Assembly (NCBI RefSeq): GCF_900176415.1
Contig: NZ_FWXO01000005.1
Coordinates: 170,414 to 234,413, forward strand
Source: Cellulophaga tyrosinoxydans
Lineage (GTDB): Bacteria; Bacteroidota; Bacteroidia; Flavobacteriales; Flavobacteriaceae
Direction: 5' to 3'
DNA length: 64,000 bases
Shown here: positions 37,970-47,682 of the stretch, piece after piece
Layout: every line of letters starts with the position of its first letter
How positions within the stretch are numbered: position 1 is the stretch's first letter
Made by a program: the position numbers and the translations under genes
The notes under the pieces: generated by a model
Seen by the model: only the letters and a program-made list of their open reading frames with translations
Told to the model about the DNA's origin: nothing
Database searches by the model: none

Positions 37970-39250
37970 ATGAAAATATTAAAAGATCAAATCTTAGATT
38001 GTAATAAATCAGAAATACAAAATCATAAGGAAACTTTTGATTTTTTATCCAGTACCCTAGATAAAAAAGGCCATAAGGTTGCAGAAATAGTGGCTAAATT
38101 ATCTGATTTTCAAGTAGCTATACCAAGTTGGGCATTAGGTGCAGGAGGTACGCGCTTTGGGCGTTTTTCATTTTATGGAGAACCATCTAGTCTAGAACAA
38201 AAAATTGAAGATATAGGAGTAATACATAGTTTAACGCAAACGGCAGGCGCTGTATCATTGCATATTCCGTGGGACATTCCATCCGATTATAAGGCTATTA
38301 AAGAGCAGGCAGATGCGTTGAATATAAAATTTGATTCGGTAAACTCAAACACTTTTCAGGATCAAAAAAATGCAAAAGAGAGCTATAAATATGGATCATT
38401 GAGCAATACCAGTAAGGTAGTTAGAGATCAAGCTATAGCGCATAATTTAGAGGTAATTACTATTGGAGACAAACTAGGATCAAAAAGTTTAACAGTTTGG
38501 TTGGCAGATGGATCTTGTTTTCCAGGACAGAGTAACTTTCAAACAGCTTTGCAGAATACAGAAAATAGCCTAAAAGACATATACAAAGGTTTACCTAAAG
38601 ATTGGTCTATGCTAATTGAATACAAGCCATATGAGCCCAATTTTTATAGTACAGTAATTCAAGATTGGGGAACTTCATTTATGCTTGCAAATGCATGTGG
38701 TGAGAAGGCATTTTCTTTAGTAGATTTAGGACATCACTTGCCAAACAGTAATATCGAACAAATTGTATCTATTTTAATGCTTAAAGGTAAATTAGGTGGT
38801 TTTCACTTTAATGACAGTAAGTATGGCGATGATGATTTAACGGTTGGTAGTATTAAGCCTTATGCTTTATTTTTAATTTTTAATGAATTGGTTTATGGCA
38901 TGCGGAATAATCCGCAAAACCCTGATTTGGCTTGGATGATAGATGCTAGTCATAATGTAAAGGATCCATTAGAAGATTTAATCCAATCGTTAGAGGCTAT
39001 TCAAGAGGCTTACGCTAAAGCATTATTAGTAGATCAAGTGCAATTAAAAGAAGCGCAACTAGCTAATGATGTTGTAAAATGCCAAGAAATATTACAAAAT
39101 GCTTATCGCACAGATGTTCGACCATTATTAGAAAAAGCCAGAATAAATAATGGAGGTGTAATAAAGCCTATAAATGCATTTAGAGCTTTAGGCGTGAGAG
39201 GGCAATTGATAAAAGAAAGAGGAAAAAATACTATAGCTACAGGCTTGTAA
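37970..39250 (+). CDS. rhaI: L-rhamnose isomerase (Pseudomonas/Rhizobium type)
   Basis: 426-aa TIM-barrel isomerase converting L-rhamnose to L-rhamnulose. Recognisable stretches are WLADGSCFPGQSNF, the metal-ligand segments IEYKPYEPNFY and VDLGHHLPNS, and GGFHFNDSKYGDDDL. This is the RhaI type (about 430 aa), not the E. coli RhaA type. It lies between rhaEW and the kinase gene (10 bases) and acts in the cytoplasm on imported rhamnose. Family members also accept other sugars such as L-lyxose or L-mannose, but the neighbours fix the role. Confidence 0.92.
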   Translation: MKILKDQILDCNKSEIQNHKETFDFLSSTLDKKGHKVAEIVAKLSDFQVAIPSWALGAGGTRFGRFSFYGEPSSLEQKIEDIGVIHSLTQTAGAVSLHIPWDIPSDYKAIKEQADALNIKFDSVNSNTFQDQKNAKESYKYGSLSNTSKVVRDQAIAHNLEVITIGDKLGSKSLTVWLADGSCFPGQSNFQTALQNTENSLKDIYKGLPKDWSMLIEYKPYEPNFYSTVIQDWGTSFMLANACGEKAFSLVDLGHHLPNSNIEQIVSILMLKGKLGGFHFNDSKYGDDDLTVGSIKPYALFLIFNELVYGMRNNPQNPDLAWMIDASHNVKDPLEDLIQSLEAIQEAYAKALLVDQVQLKEAQLANDVVKCQEILQNAYRTDVRPLLEKARINNGGVIKPINAFRALGVRGQLIKERGKNTIATGL

Positions 39251-39260
39251 TCAAAATGTA

Positions 39261-40637
39261 ATGAAGGAAAAGGTAACCGCTGTTTTTGATATTGGAAAGA
39301 CTAATAAAAAGTTTTTTTTGTTTGATAGAGATTTTAAAGAAGTGCATAAAGAATATATTTCTTTTGATGAAATTGAAGACGAAGATGGCCATCCAACAGA
39401 AAACCTTTCTGAATTACAAAAATGGTTAAAAAAAGTTTTTAACCGAATTATTGAGTCTAAACGGTTTGAAGTAAAAGCAATTAACTTTTCTACTTATGGG
39501 GCAAGTTTAGTGCATATAGATCAAAATGGTAATCCACTGACACCACTTTATAATTATACAAAACCATTGCCGCAAACTATAATAAATTCATTTTTTAAAG
39601 AGTATGGACCTAAAAATGAGTTTTTAAAAGTTACAGGGTGTGGAGACTTAAGCATGTTAAATTCTGGCCTACAACTCTATTGGTTAAAAAAAGATAAGCC
39701 GGAAATCTTCTCTAAAATAAAGTACTCCTTACACTTGCCTCAATATTTAAGTTATGTGTTTACCGGAATACCTCTTAGTGAATATACAAGTATAGGTTGT
39801 CATACGGCCTTATGGGATTACGAAAAAAAAGATTACCATAATTGGGTTTATAAAGAAGAACTTGACAAGATTTTGCCGCCGATTGTTTCAACCGAAACAA
39901 GTATAAATATGAATTATAATGGCAACCGTATAAAAATTGGTGTTGGAATTCATGATAGTTCGGCAGCGTTATTGCCCTATATTAGGAGTATTAAGAAAAA
40001 ATTTGTTTTAGTTTCAACAGGAACATGGAGTATTGTATTTAATCCTTTTACGAAAAATTCTATTCCTTCAGTAGCTTCTAAAAGCGATGTTATAAATTAC
40101 ATGCGTATTAATGGCAAGCCTGTTAAAGCAACACGAATGTTTTTAGGCAATGAATACAAATTGCAAGTAGCTAAATTAGATGAAAAATTTGGTGTAAAAG
40201 ATGATTTTCATAGATCAGTCAAGTTTAATTATGATACTTATTTCGAAATTATGCAAGATTTTAAGCATTGTTTTAAATGGGAAAGTATTTATGATAAGGA
40301 CATGCCTGAAAAAACACATATGTTGTATGATAAATATGAACATGCCTATCATCAATTAATGATTGAGATTGTATTGGTTCAGATAAAGTATATTAAAGAA
40401 GCATTAGGTAAATGTCAAATTTCAAGAGTCTATATTGATGGAGGATTTAGTAATAATGATATTTATATAAAATTACTTTCGCATTATTTTAGAGATAAAA
40501 AATTAAGTACAACAGATGCATCTCTTGGATCTGCATTAGGTGCAGCAATTTCAATTTCAGATAATAAACTTAATTCTAAATTTTTAAAAGAGAACTATTC
40601 GTTGAAAAAGCATGTTCCTTTTATTGTTAAAGTTTAA
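39261..40637 (+). CDS. rhaB: Rhamnulokinase, FGGY family
   Basis: 458-aa sugar kinase phosphorylating L-rhamnulose at C1 with ATP. It has the ATP-binding start AVFDIGKTNKKFFLFD, the sugar-site stretch STYGASLVHIDQNGNP, the second phosphate motif LVSTGTWSIVFNP and the adenosine motif VYIDGGFSNND. The length suits the family. It starts 10 bases after rhaI and supplies the substrate of the aldolase. The motifs are FGGY-wide, so the substrate assignment rests on the operon. Confidence 0.88.
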   Translation: MKEKVTAVFDIGKTNKKFFLFDRDFKEVHKEYISFDEIEDEDGHPTENLSELQKWLKKVFNRIIESKRFEVKAINFSTYGASLVHIDQNGNPLTPLYNYTKPLPQTIINSFFKEYGPKNEFLKVTGCGDLSMLNSGLQLYWLKKDKPEIFSKIKYSLHLPQYLSYVFTGIPLSEYTSIGCHTALWDYEKKDYHNWVYKEELDKILPPIVSTETSINMNYNGNRIKIGVGIHDSSAALLPYIRSIKKKFVLVSTGTWSIVFNPFTKNSIPSVASKSDVINYMRINGKPVKATRMFLGNEYKLQVAKLDEKFGVKDDFHRSVKFNYDTYFEIMQDFKHCFKWESIYDKDMPEKTHMLYDKYEHAYHQLMIEIVLVQIKYIKEALGKCQISRVYIDGGFSNNDIYIKLLSHYFRDKKLSTTDASLGSALGAAISISDNKLNSKFLKENYSLKKHVPFIVKV

Positions 40638-40659
40638 CATTTTTTACTAAAAAGAAAGT

Positions 40660-41808
40660 ATGGCTAATAAATTTGATACCCGTTTTCCTTCTATTGATGA
40701 CTTACGAAAACGAGCGCAAAAGAAAATACCCAAATTTGCATTTGAATATTTAGATGGTGGATGCAATGAAGATGTTAATCTAAAAAGAAATACATCTGAA
40801 CTTAGAGAGGTGCAATTAAGACCAAATTACCTTAGAAAACATAAAGGTTCTTCATTAAAAACAAAGTTATTTGGTGTAGAATATGATGCGCCTTTTGGCA
40901 TTGCCCCTGTTGGTCTCCAAGGTTTAATGTGGCCTAATTCTTCAGAAATATTAGCAAAAGCAGCATTTCAACATAATATCCCTTTTATATTGAGTACAGT
41001 AACCACAACAAGTATTGAAAGGGCGAGTGAACTTACAGAAGGAAAAGCATGGTTTCAATTGTACCATCCTACAGAAAACAAGCTACGTGACGATATAATT
41101 AAACGAGCAGAATCTGCGGAATGTCCTGTATTGGTAATACTTTGTGATGTTCCAACTTTTGGATTTAGACCACGCGATATAAGAAATGGTTTGGCTATGC
41201 CTCCAAAAATGAACCTGAATAATATTTTGCAAGTTTTTGGCAGGCCAGAATGGGCTTTGGAAACGCTAAAATATGGACAACCAGGCTTTGAAACATTAAA
41301 ACCTTATATGCCAAAAGGTTTAGATTTAAAACAATTAGGTAAGTTTATGGATCAAACTTTTAGTGGAAGATTAAATGAAGAAAAGATAAAGCCTATCCGT
41401 GATATGTGGAAAGGTAAATTAGTTTTAAAAGGTGTTGCATCAGATTATGATACTGAAGAAGCTATTCGTCTTGGATTAGATGGAATCATTGTGTCTAATC
41501 ACGGAGGGCGCCAATTAGACGCTGGTGAATCTACAGTAAAACCGCTTACCTCGATAGCAGAAAAATATGGTGAGCAAATAGAGGTAATGATGGATAGTGG
41601 AATTCGTTCCGGACCAGATGTTGCAAGAGCAATGGCAAGTGGAGCTAAATTTACTTTTATGGGTCGTTCATTTATGTACGGTGTTTCTGCACTTGGGAAA
41701 AGAGGAGGAAACCATACCATTTCATTATTAAAAACAGAATTGCAACAAGTTATGGAGCAAATTTGTTGTGAAAAAACTACAGATTTTCCAAACCATTTAA
41801 TAAAATAA
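40660..41808 (+). CDS. lldD: FMN-dependent L-lactate dehydrogenase
   Basis: 382-aa alpha-hydroxy-acid dehydrogenase with an FMN TIM barrel: DAPFGIAPVGLQGLMWP, the substrate/flavin strand FILSTVTTTS and the active-site SNHGGRQLDAGE with catalytic His and Arg. It oxidises L-lactate to pyruvate, passing electrons to the quinone pool. Its place after rhaB means that the L-lactate made by RhaEW goes straight to pyruvate, so rhamnose enters central metabolism as dihydroxyacetone phosphate plus pyruvate. Probably peripheral on the inner membrane. Confidence 0.88.
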   Translation: MANKFDTRFPSIDDLRKRAQKKIPKFAFEYLDGGCNEDVNLKRNTSELREVQLRPNYLRKHKGSSLKTKLFGVEYDAPFGIAPVGLQGLMWPNSSEILAKAAFQHNIPFILSTVTTTSIERASELTEGKAWFQLYHPTENKLRDDIIKRAESAECPVLVILCDVPTFGFRPRDIRNGLAMPPKMNLNNILQVFGRPEWALETLKYGQPGFETLKPYMPKGLDLKQLGKFMDQTFSGRLNEEKIKPIRDMWKGKLVLKGVASDYDTEEAIRLGLDGIIVSNHGGRQLDAGESTVKPLTSIAEKYGEQIEVMMDSGIRSGPDVARAMASGAKFTFMGRSFMYGVSALGKRGGNHTISLLKTELQQVMEQICCEKTTDFPNHLIK

Positions 41809-41848
41809 TTTATACCGCATACGAATAACTAACTAAAGCTAAACTAAT

Positions 41849-43252
41849 ATGAGCCAATACAATATTGATGAAGAGGTGGAGGAAATTGCAGGAGGAGAAT
41901 TTGAAAGAGAACCTGTTCCGAAATCCAAATTAAAGGGGTGGAAGACTTTTATAGGAATGTATGCAGGGGAGCATGCCGCTGGAACCGAGTTTATGATTGG
42001 ACCTTTGTTCCTAACTGCCGGTGTTAGTGCCTTCGATCTAATTGTAGGTCTATTAATTGGTAATCTATTAGCTGTTTTAAGTTGGCGATTTTTAACAGCT
42101 GAAATAGCTGTTAAAAACAGACTTACTTTATATTTTCAATTAGAAAAGATTTGTGGTAAAAAATTAGTTACTGGTTATAATTTAGCCAATGGTATATTGT
42201 TTTGTTTTTTAGCTGGTTCCATGATAACGGTCTCTGCTACAGCCGTGGGCATTCCCTTTAATATGCCTATGCCAAAATTAACAGATACAATGCCTAATGG
42301 TCTTACTTGGATTATTATAGTAATATTGATTGGTACAGTTATATCTATTATAGCAGCTAGGGGATATGACACTGTATCAAAAGCGGCAGATTGGATGAGT
42401 CCTATTATAGTAGTTGCTTTTCTAGCATGTGGAATTGTTGCATTAAACCAATTAGGTGTTACTAGTTTCGCAGATTTTTGGAATATATGGGGTGAAGGTG
42501 CTGAACCTTTTCCAGGACAAATAAAATATACCTTTTGGCATGTGGTTATATGGTCATGGTTTGCTAATGGTGCTATGCACGTTGGTATGTCTGATTTATC
42601 AGTATTTAGATTCGCAAAAGAAGCTAAAGCTGGTTGGACAACTGCAGCAGGGATGTATGTAGGTCATTATATGGCATGGATAGCTGCAGCATTATTATAT
42701 GCTGTATATTTAAAATCTCCAGAAGCTCAAACATTTTTGAGCAATGGCGAAGCACCACCAGTTGCTCCTGGACCCTTGGCGAATAATGCTATTGGAATAT
42801 TTGGTATCATCGCGGTAGTGTTAGCAGGTTGGACTACTGCAAATCCAACTATTTATAGAGCAGGATTAGCATTTCAGGCAATATTACCTAAATTATCAAC
42901 AGCCAAAGTTACTATTTTGGCAGGTGCTGTAGCTACAATTGCAGGTTTGTTTCCAGCATTTGCAATGAAATTATTAGGTTTCGTAGCGCTTTATGGATTT
43001 ATTTTAGCACCTTTTGGCGCAATAATTGTATTTGAACATTTCTTTTATAAAAAAGCAGGAATAATTAAAAACTATGCTGAATCTGCCAATTTATCTTTTA
43101 ACATTTCGGTTTTTTGGGCTTGGGCAATTAGTTTTGGATTGTTTTACTTTATATCTATTAAGTTCGATGTGTTTCTGTCTTTTGTAACTCTTCCGGCATG
43201 GTTATTATGTGGTATTCTCTTTTTGTTTTTTAGTAAACGATTTCAAAAATAG
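41849..43252 (+). CDS. NCS1-like (purine-cytosine permease type) transporter
   Basis: 467-aa inner-membrane protein with about twelve hydrophobic helices. The conserved early segment GMYAGEHAAGTEFMIGP and the later GWTTANPTIYRAGLAFQ resemble the nucleobase-cation-symport-1 family. It is cotranscribed with the rhamnose genes (40-base gap from lldD), with no nucleobase gene nearby. Two readings are possible: an uptake or export carrier for rhamnose, lactaldehyde or L-lactate, or a transporter for another monomer of the same polymer. No known NCS1 sugar carrier comes to mind, which makes this gene interesting. Family assignment is by motif impression. Confidence 0.7.
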   Translation: MSQYNIDEEVEEIAGGEFEREPVPKSKLKGWKTFIGMYAGEHAAGTEFMIGPLFLTAGVSAFDLIVGLLIGNLLAVLSWRFLTAEIAVKNRLTLYFQLEKICGKKLVTGYNLANGILFCFLAGSMITVSATAVGIPFNMPMPKLTDTMPNGLTWIIIVILIGTVISIIAARGYDTVSKAADWMSPIIVVAFLACGIVALNQLGVTSFADFWNIWGEGAEPFPGQIKYTFWHVVIWSWFANGAMHVGMSDLSVFRFAKEAKAGWTTAAGMYVGHYMAWIAAALLYAVYLKSPEAQTFLSNGEAPPVAPGPLANNAIGIFGIIAVVLAGWTTANPTIYRAGLAFQAILPKLSTAKVTILAGAVATIAGLFPAFAMKLLGFVALYGFILAPFGAIIVFEHFFYKKAGIIKNYAESANLSFNISVFWAWAISFGLFYFISIKFDVFLSFVTLPAWLLCGILFLFFSKRFQK

Positions 43253-43271
43253 CGGTTACATTTTCTAGAAT

Positions 43272-43292
43272 TATTTGTTGATTTAACAAATA
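43272..43292. promoter_or_regulatory. Inverted repeat upstream of the sugar porter gene
   Basis: Perfect 8-base inverted repeat TATTTGTT / AACAAATA with a 5-base centre, 20 bases after the permease stop and about 160 bases before the porter gene. There is no T tract, so an operator is more likely than a terminator. Its TTGTT/AACAA halves recall the palindrome in the divergent control region at 35623. Confidence 0.4.
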
Positions 43293-43454
43293 TTAAAAAT
43301 AGATACATCAGTTTCTGAAAAATTACTAATTATATATAACAATCTGTAAAAGTGAGGTTTAGTTTGTTCAGAGGTATATATGAGAGTATCATTGAAAATT
43401 ATTGAAAAACGAAATTAATATTTATTTAGAAATTCATCTAATTGATTAGTATAT

Positions 43455-44879
43455 ATGCAAACATCATCAAATTCAAAGTACTTAATAAAACTAACCTTAG
43501 TTGCTACCCTTGGAGGTTTACTGTTTGGCTATGACACGGGAGTAATTTCAGGAACAGTAGGTTCCTTAGACACGTTTTTTGTAATTCCTAAGGACTTATC
43601 AGAAGCTGCTGCAAATGCTTATAAAGGTTTTTTAGTAGCAAGTGCATTAATTGGCTGTATTATTGGTGGAATTTTTGGTGGATTAGTTAGTAAAAAATTT
43701 GGAAGGAAAAACGGTCTTATATTAGCAGCTATTTTATTTTTAATATCAGCATTAGGATCTGCAATGCCTGAAATGCTTATAGCTCCAATAGGTGATTTAG
43801 ATCATACTTTTTCCAATATTTTTATTTTTTATAGAATTCTTGGTGGTATTGGCGTGGGATTAGCCTCAATGTTATCACCATTGTATATTGCTGAAATAGC
43901 ACCTGCTAATAGTAGGGGTAAATTGGTGTCTTTTAATCAATTAGCAATTGTAGGAGGTTTTATGGTTGTTTATTTTGTAAACTATTTCATTTCAAAAAGT
44001 GGTGGATCTGATGCGTGGTTAAATGAAGTGGGATGGAGATGGATGTTTGCTTCTGAAGTCATACCTGCAGGATTGTTTTTAGGTTTATTATTTTTTGTAC
44101 CAGATACGCCACGTTCATTAATGCTAAAAAACAAATCAGAAGAGGCATTAAAAGTACTTAAAAAAGTAAATGGTGAAGTGGAGGGTATTAGAATTTTGGC
44201 TGAAATAAAAAGTTCAATAGTAGAAACATCAGGAAAACTTTTGACATATGGATGGGGAATTATTTTAATTGGAATTGCTTTATCTGTTTTTCAGCAATTT
44301 GTGGGTATAAATGTGGTGTTGTATTATGCGCCCGAAATATTCAAATCTATTGATCCTAATACCGATGGCGCCTTATTGCTGACTATAATTGTTGGTGTTG
44401 TAAACTTCTTATTTACTATTGTAGCAGTAAAAACTGTAGATAATAAAGGCAGAAAACCCTTAATGTTGATTGGTGCTTTAGGCATGGCAGTGGCTATGCT
44501 CGCATTGGGATTTGTATTTTTTACTGGAGCAACAGGATATTTAGCACTTGCTTGTATGATGTTATATGTGGCAAGTTTTGCCCTAAGTTGGGGTCCAGTA
44601 ACATGGGTATTACTTTCAGAAATTTTTCCTAATAAAATTCGTGGTAAAGCAATGGCCGTTGCTGTTGCTGCGCAGTGGATTGCAAATTATATTGTGTCTT
44701 TAACTTTTCCTATGATGAATGATAATACGCAACTAACCGAGATGTTTAATCATGGTTTTGCTTATTGGGTTTACGGTATAATGTCGTTAATTGCAATGTG
44801 GTTTGTTTGGAAATTTGTTCCAGAAACTAAAGGAAAAACCTTAGAAGAAATGGAAAGTCTATGGGAAAATAATGGCTAA
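43455..44879 (+). CDS. MFS sugar porter (sugar:H+ symporter type)
   Basis: 474-aa twelve-helix major facilitator of the sugar porter family. Signatures are GYDTGVISGTVG in helix 1, SKKFGRKNG in loop 2-3, GVGLASMLSPLYIAEIAP, QQFVGINVVLYYAP in helix 7 and the closing PETKGKTLEEME. The best-known relatives carry xylose, arabinose or glucose. As the last inner-membrane gene of the rhamnose cluster, it is a good candidate for L-rhamnose uptake, competing with the NCS1-like permease upstream. A 200-base gap before it may hold its own promoter. Confidence 0.88.
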   Translation: MQTSSNSKYLIKLTLVATLGGLLFGYDTGVISGTVGSLDTFFVIPKDLSEAAANAYKGFLVASALIGCIIGGIFGGLVSKKFGRKNGLILAAILFLISALGSAMPEMLIAPIGDLDHTFSNIFIFYRILGGIGVGLASMLSPLYIAEIAPANSRGKLVSFNQLAIVGGFMVVYFVNYFISKSGGSDAWLNEVGWRWMFASEVIPAGLFLGLLFFVPDTPRSLMLKNKSEEALKVLKKVNGEVEGIRILAEIKSSIVETSGKLLTYGWGIILIGIALSVFQQFVGINVVLYYAPEIFKSIDPNTDGALLLTIIVGVVNFLFTIVAVKTVDNKGRKPLMLIGALGMAVAMLALGFVFFTGATGYLALACMMLYVASFALSWGPVTWVLLSEIFPNKIRGKAMAVAVAAQWIANYIVSLTFPMMNDNTQLTEMFNHGFAYWVYGIMSLIAMWFVWKFVPETKGKTLEEMESLWENNG

Positions 44880-44996
44880 CTAACTTAATAAAAACCAAAA
44901 AATAAAACAAAAAATCTTCTTTGTCTAATTTAAACTTGTTAATGAAACATGATTTTAAGCTAGACCCGCACAATTATTAATTTAGGTTAACTTTTT

Positions 44997-47507
44997 ATGG
45001 ATTTCAAAACTATTTTAAGCGTGCTTATTTTGTTATTGCTGTTCTCAAATTCATCAGCACAAATTAAAGGAAAAATACAAGAATCTGCAGATCAATATCC
45101 ATTAGAATATGCAACAGTGGCCCTTTATAATCAGCTCGATAATAGTTTAATAACAGGTGTTATAACCAATGAAGAAGGGGCGTTTGCTATATCGGAAACA
45201 AAAAATGGAATTTATTATATAGAGGCTTCTTTTGTGGGGTATGCAACAATAACCATAAGAAATATAGAAATAAGCAAAATAAAACCACAAATAGATCTTG
45301 GAGTAATTGAACTAGTTTTAGGAAATCAACTTAACGAAGTTGTTGTAAAATCTGATCGCCAAACAGTAGTTCATAAAATAGATCGACAAGTGTTTGATTC
45401 TAAAAATTTTCAGAGTAGTCAAGGAGGAAATGTAGTGGATGTTATTAAAAATTTACCATCTGTAACTATTGACGGTCAAGGAGAAATTAGCGTAAGAGGT
45501 AGTAAAGGATTTACTGTATTATTAAATGGAAAACCTACACAGGGTGATGTTAGCGCTATTTTAGCACAGTTACCAGCTAATGCAATAGAGAAGGTAGAAT
45601 TAATAACAGCGCCATCAGCTAAATATGATCCTGAAGGAAAAGGAGGTATTATCAATATATTAACCAAAAAAGGAGCTACTGATGGAATATTTACACAGAT
45701 TAATCTTCGTGGCGGATTTCCATCCATACAGCCGTATAATACACAAGTTCCCGCTCAACGTTATGGAATAGATGCTATCATAAACAACAAAACTGAAAAA
45801 TGGAACATTTCTTTCGGAACAAGTTATCAACGTAATGACAAAACTGGTAGGAGAGAAGGTGATGTTTTTATTATTGATGAAGCTGAAAATAAGCAAACTT
45901 TTTTACCATCAGATGGAGAGCGAAGTTTTGATGATGTGAGCTATAATGGTAGGTTTAATGTTGCATTCACTCCAAATACATCTGATGAATTTTCGTTAGG
46001 AGTTTTTGCAGGAAAACATACCGTTGATAGACTCGCGGATATTACATATTTTGACAACCATGCGATCAGTCCAATTGGGAGTGCGAATAGATTATATACT
46101 TTTCAATATTATAATCATAATTTAAGAACGCGAAAAGGCGATTTTGCATTAGGGAATTTTGACTATACACATCATTTTATAAATGATTCTAGAATCTCAA
46201 GCTCGTTTTTGTATGAATATACTTTTTTAGGAGGTCCTACCTATAATGATAATGTTGATACACCAGCATATGGGATAGTCTATCAGCAAGAGTATAACAC
46301 CAATGATAATCCGTTGCATGGCGTACGCTATAATTTAGATTATGCATGGAAACCATTCTCTTTTGGTACTATAGAAACGGGTTATCAGTTCAGACAGTTA
46401 AAGCATTCAGGAGAATTTGTCTATGAGCGGGATGCAGTTATAGTACCTGAATTCTCTAGCGATATTGAATTAAAAAGAACGATTCATTCAGCATATGCAC
46501 AATTAACTGGTAAAAAAAACAAAGTAGACTATGCCACTGGTTTAAGGGTGGAGTCAATGGATAGGGTGTACACTGAAGCTCTAAAAAGTGAAACTATTCC
46601 AAATGTTTATAATTATGATTTTGTAAAATTATTTCCATCTGCATCTTTACAATTTACAATTGACGAGGACACAAAGCTAAAGGCAGCCTACAGTAAAAGA
46701 GTTGAGCGTACTACAACGTTAAAAATGAACAGTTTTGCAGAGCGTGAGCATTCAGAAGTCTTTGAACAAGGAGATAATAGACTTTTACCGGAGTTTATTG
46801 ATTTGGTAGAACTTGGAATTACAAAGAATTTGAACGGTGGAAATTCAATATTTGCAACAGCATATTATAGGCATGTAGACAATGTTATAAACAGAGTAAA
46901 TACGTTAGCTTATGAGACAAACGGATCTGTTAATGATTCCATTTTGAATCGGGTGTACTCCAATGTTGGAAAAAGTAATACCTATGGTTTAGAAATTGGT
47001 ACACAGTTTAAAGCAGCAAAAAATTGGAGTAATTTTATTGGCGCAAATATTTATAATAATGCCATTGATGGATTGTTTGTATTTAGGCATAGAGATGGTA
47101 TTGAAAGAGTATATGATGTACATAGTAGTGCAACTATATACTCTTTTAATATTAATTCAACGTATTCATTTTGGACAAATACGTCATTACAATTTACTTT
47201 TAATTATTTGTCACAGACAAATACAGCACAAGGTAAAGATTCAGAATTCTATACACCAAATTTAACATTTAAGAAGTCATTTCTTGATGGTAGACTGGTA
47301 GGTACATTGCTATGGCAAAATATAGATATGGGTCTTTTAAAAGCCAACGAGCAACGAATTACTACTTGGAGAGCGAATGAATTTTATACCACTACAAATT
47401 ATGTTTACGAAGTTGATATGATAACACTAAATTTATCCTATACATTTAATAAAGCCAAAAACAAATCTAAATTCATTGATAGTGAATTTGGGAAACGAGA
47501 ATTTTGA
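44997..47507 (+). CDS. TonB-dependent outer-membrane beta-barrel protein, not SusC
   Basis: 836-aa protein with signal peptide (SSAQ), an N-terminal carboxypeptidase-regulatory-like domain (residues 22-100), a plug domain (about 125-220, including VVDVIKNLPSV and GGIINILTK) and a C-terminal barrel of the outer-membrane beta-barrel family PF14905. At 836 aa it is shorter than SusC proteins (about 1000 aa), and no susD gene follows. It may import small oligosaccharides or rhamnose across the outer membrane, or serve another solute. A strong terminator follows 135 bases on and closes the rhamnose cluster. Confidence 0.85.
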   Translation: MDFKTILSVLILLLLFSNSSAQIKGKIQESADQYPLEYATVALYNQLDNSLITGVITNEEGAFAISETKNGIYYIEASFVGYATITIRNIEISKIKPQIDLGVIELVLGNQLNEVVVKSDRQTVVHKIDRQVFDSKNFQSSQGGNVVDVIKNLPSVTIDGQGEISVRGSKGFTVLLNGKPTQGDVSAILAQLPANAIEKVELITAPSAKYDPEGKGGIINILTKKGATDGIFTQINLRGGFPSIQPYNTQVPAQRYGIDAIINNKTEKWNISFGTSYQRNDKTGRREGDVFIIDEAENKQTFLPSDGERSFDDVSYNGRFNVAFTPNTSDEFSLGVFAGKHTVDRLADITYFDNHAISPIGSANRLYTFQYYNHNLRTRKGDFALGNFDYTHHFINDSRISSSFLYEYTFLGGPTYNDNVDTPAYGIVYQQEYNTNDNPLHGVRYNLDYAWKPFSFGTIETGYQFRQLKHSGEFVYERDAVIVPEFSSDIELKRTIHSAYAQLTGKKNKVDYATGLRVESMDRVYTEALKSETIPNVYNYDFVKLFPSASLQFTIDEDTKLKAAYSKRVERTTTLKMNSFAEREHSEVFEQGDNRLLPEFIDLVELGITKNLNGGNSIFATAYYRHVDNVINRVNTLAYETNGSVNDSILNRVYSNVGKSNTYGLEIGTQFKAAKNWSNFIGANIYNNAIDGLFVFRHRDGIERVYDVHSSATIYSFNINSTYSFWTNTSLQFTFNYLSQTNTAQGKDSEFYTPNLTFKKSFLDGRLVGTLLWQNIDMGLLKANEQRITTWRANEFYTTTNYVYEVDMITLNLSYTFNKAKNKSKFIDSEFGKREF

Positions 47508-47642
47508 GTTTGTTTTAAACACTACTCATTATATATAGGATGTTTTTTACATTAAGTTTAATACATTTCATATCTTATCAAGAAAAGAGTTTCATTAACG
47601 AAGTTTTCTATTCGTTACTAATAGGGAAAGGATTATTAAAGT

Positions 47643-47681
47643 AAAAGCCTCTTAAATCCAAGATTTAAGAGGCTTTTTTTT
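47643..47681 (+). terminator. Strong rho-independent terminator
   Basis: Fifteen-base perfect arms (47643-47657 and 47663-47677) around the loop CCAAG, ending in a run of eight T. It terminates the TonB-dependent protein transcript and borders the tRNA-Lys gene on the other strand. In the minus direction the tail has only four T, so it is weaker for the tRNA transcript. Confidence 0.88.
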
Positions 47682-47682
47682 G

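Noticed and set aside
44997..47507. Assignment of the TonB-dependent protein as SusC
   Set aside because: 836 aa is too short, the barrel is of the PF14905 type and no susD follows.
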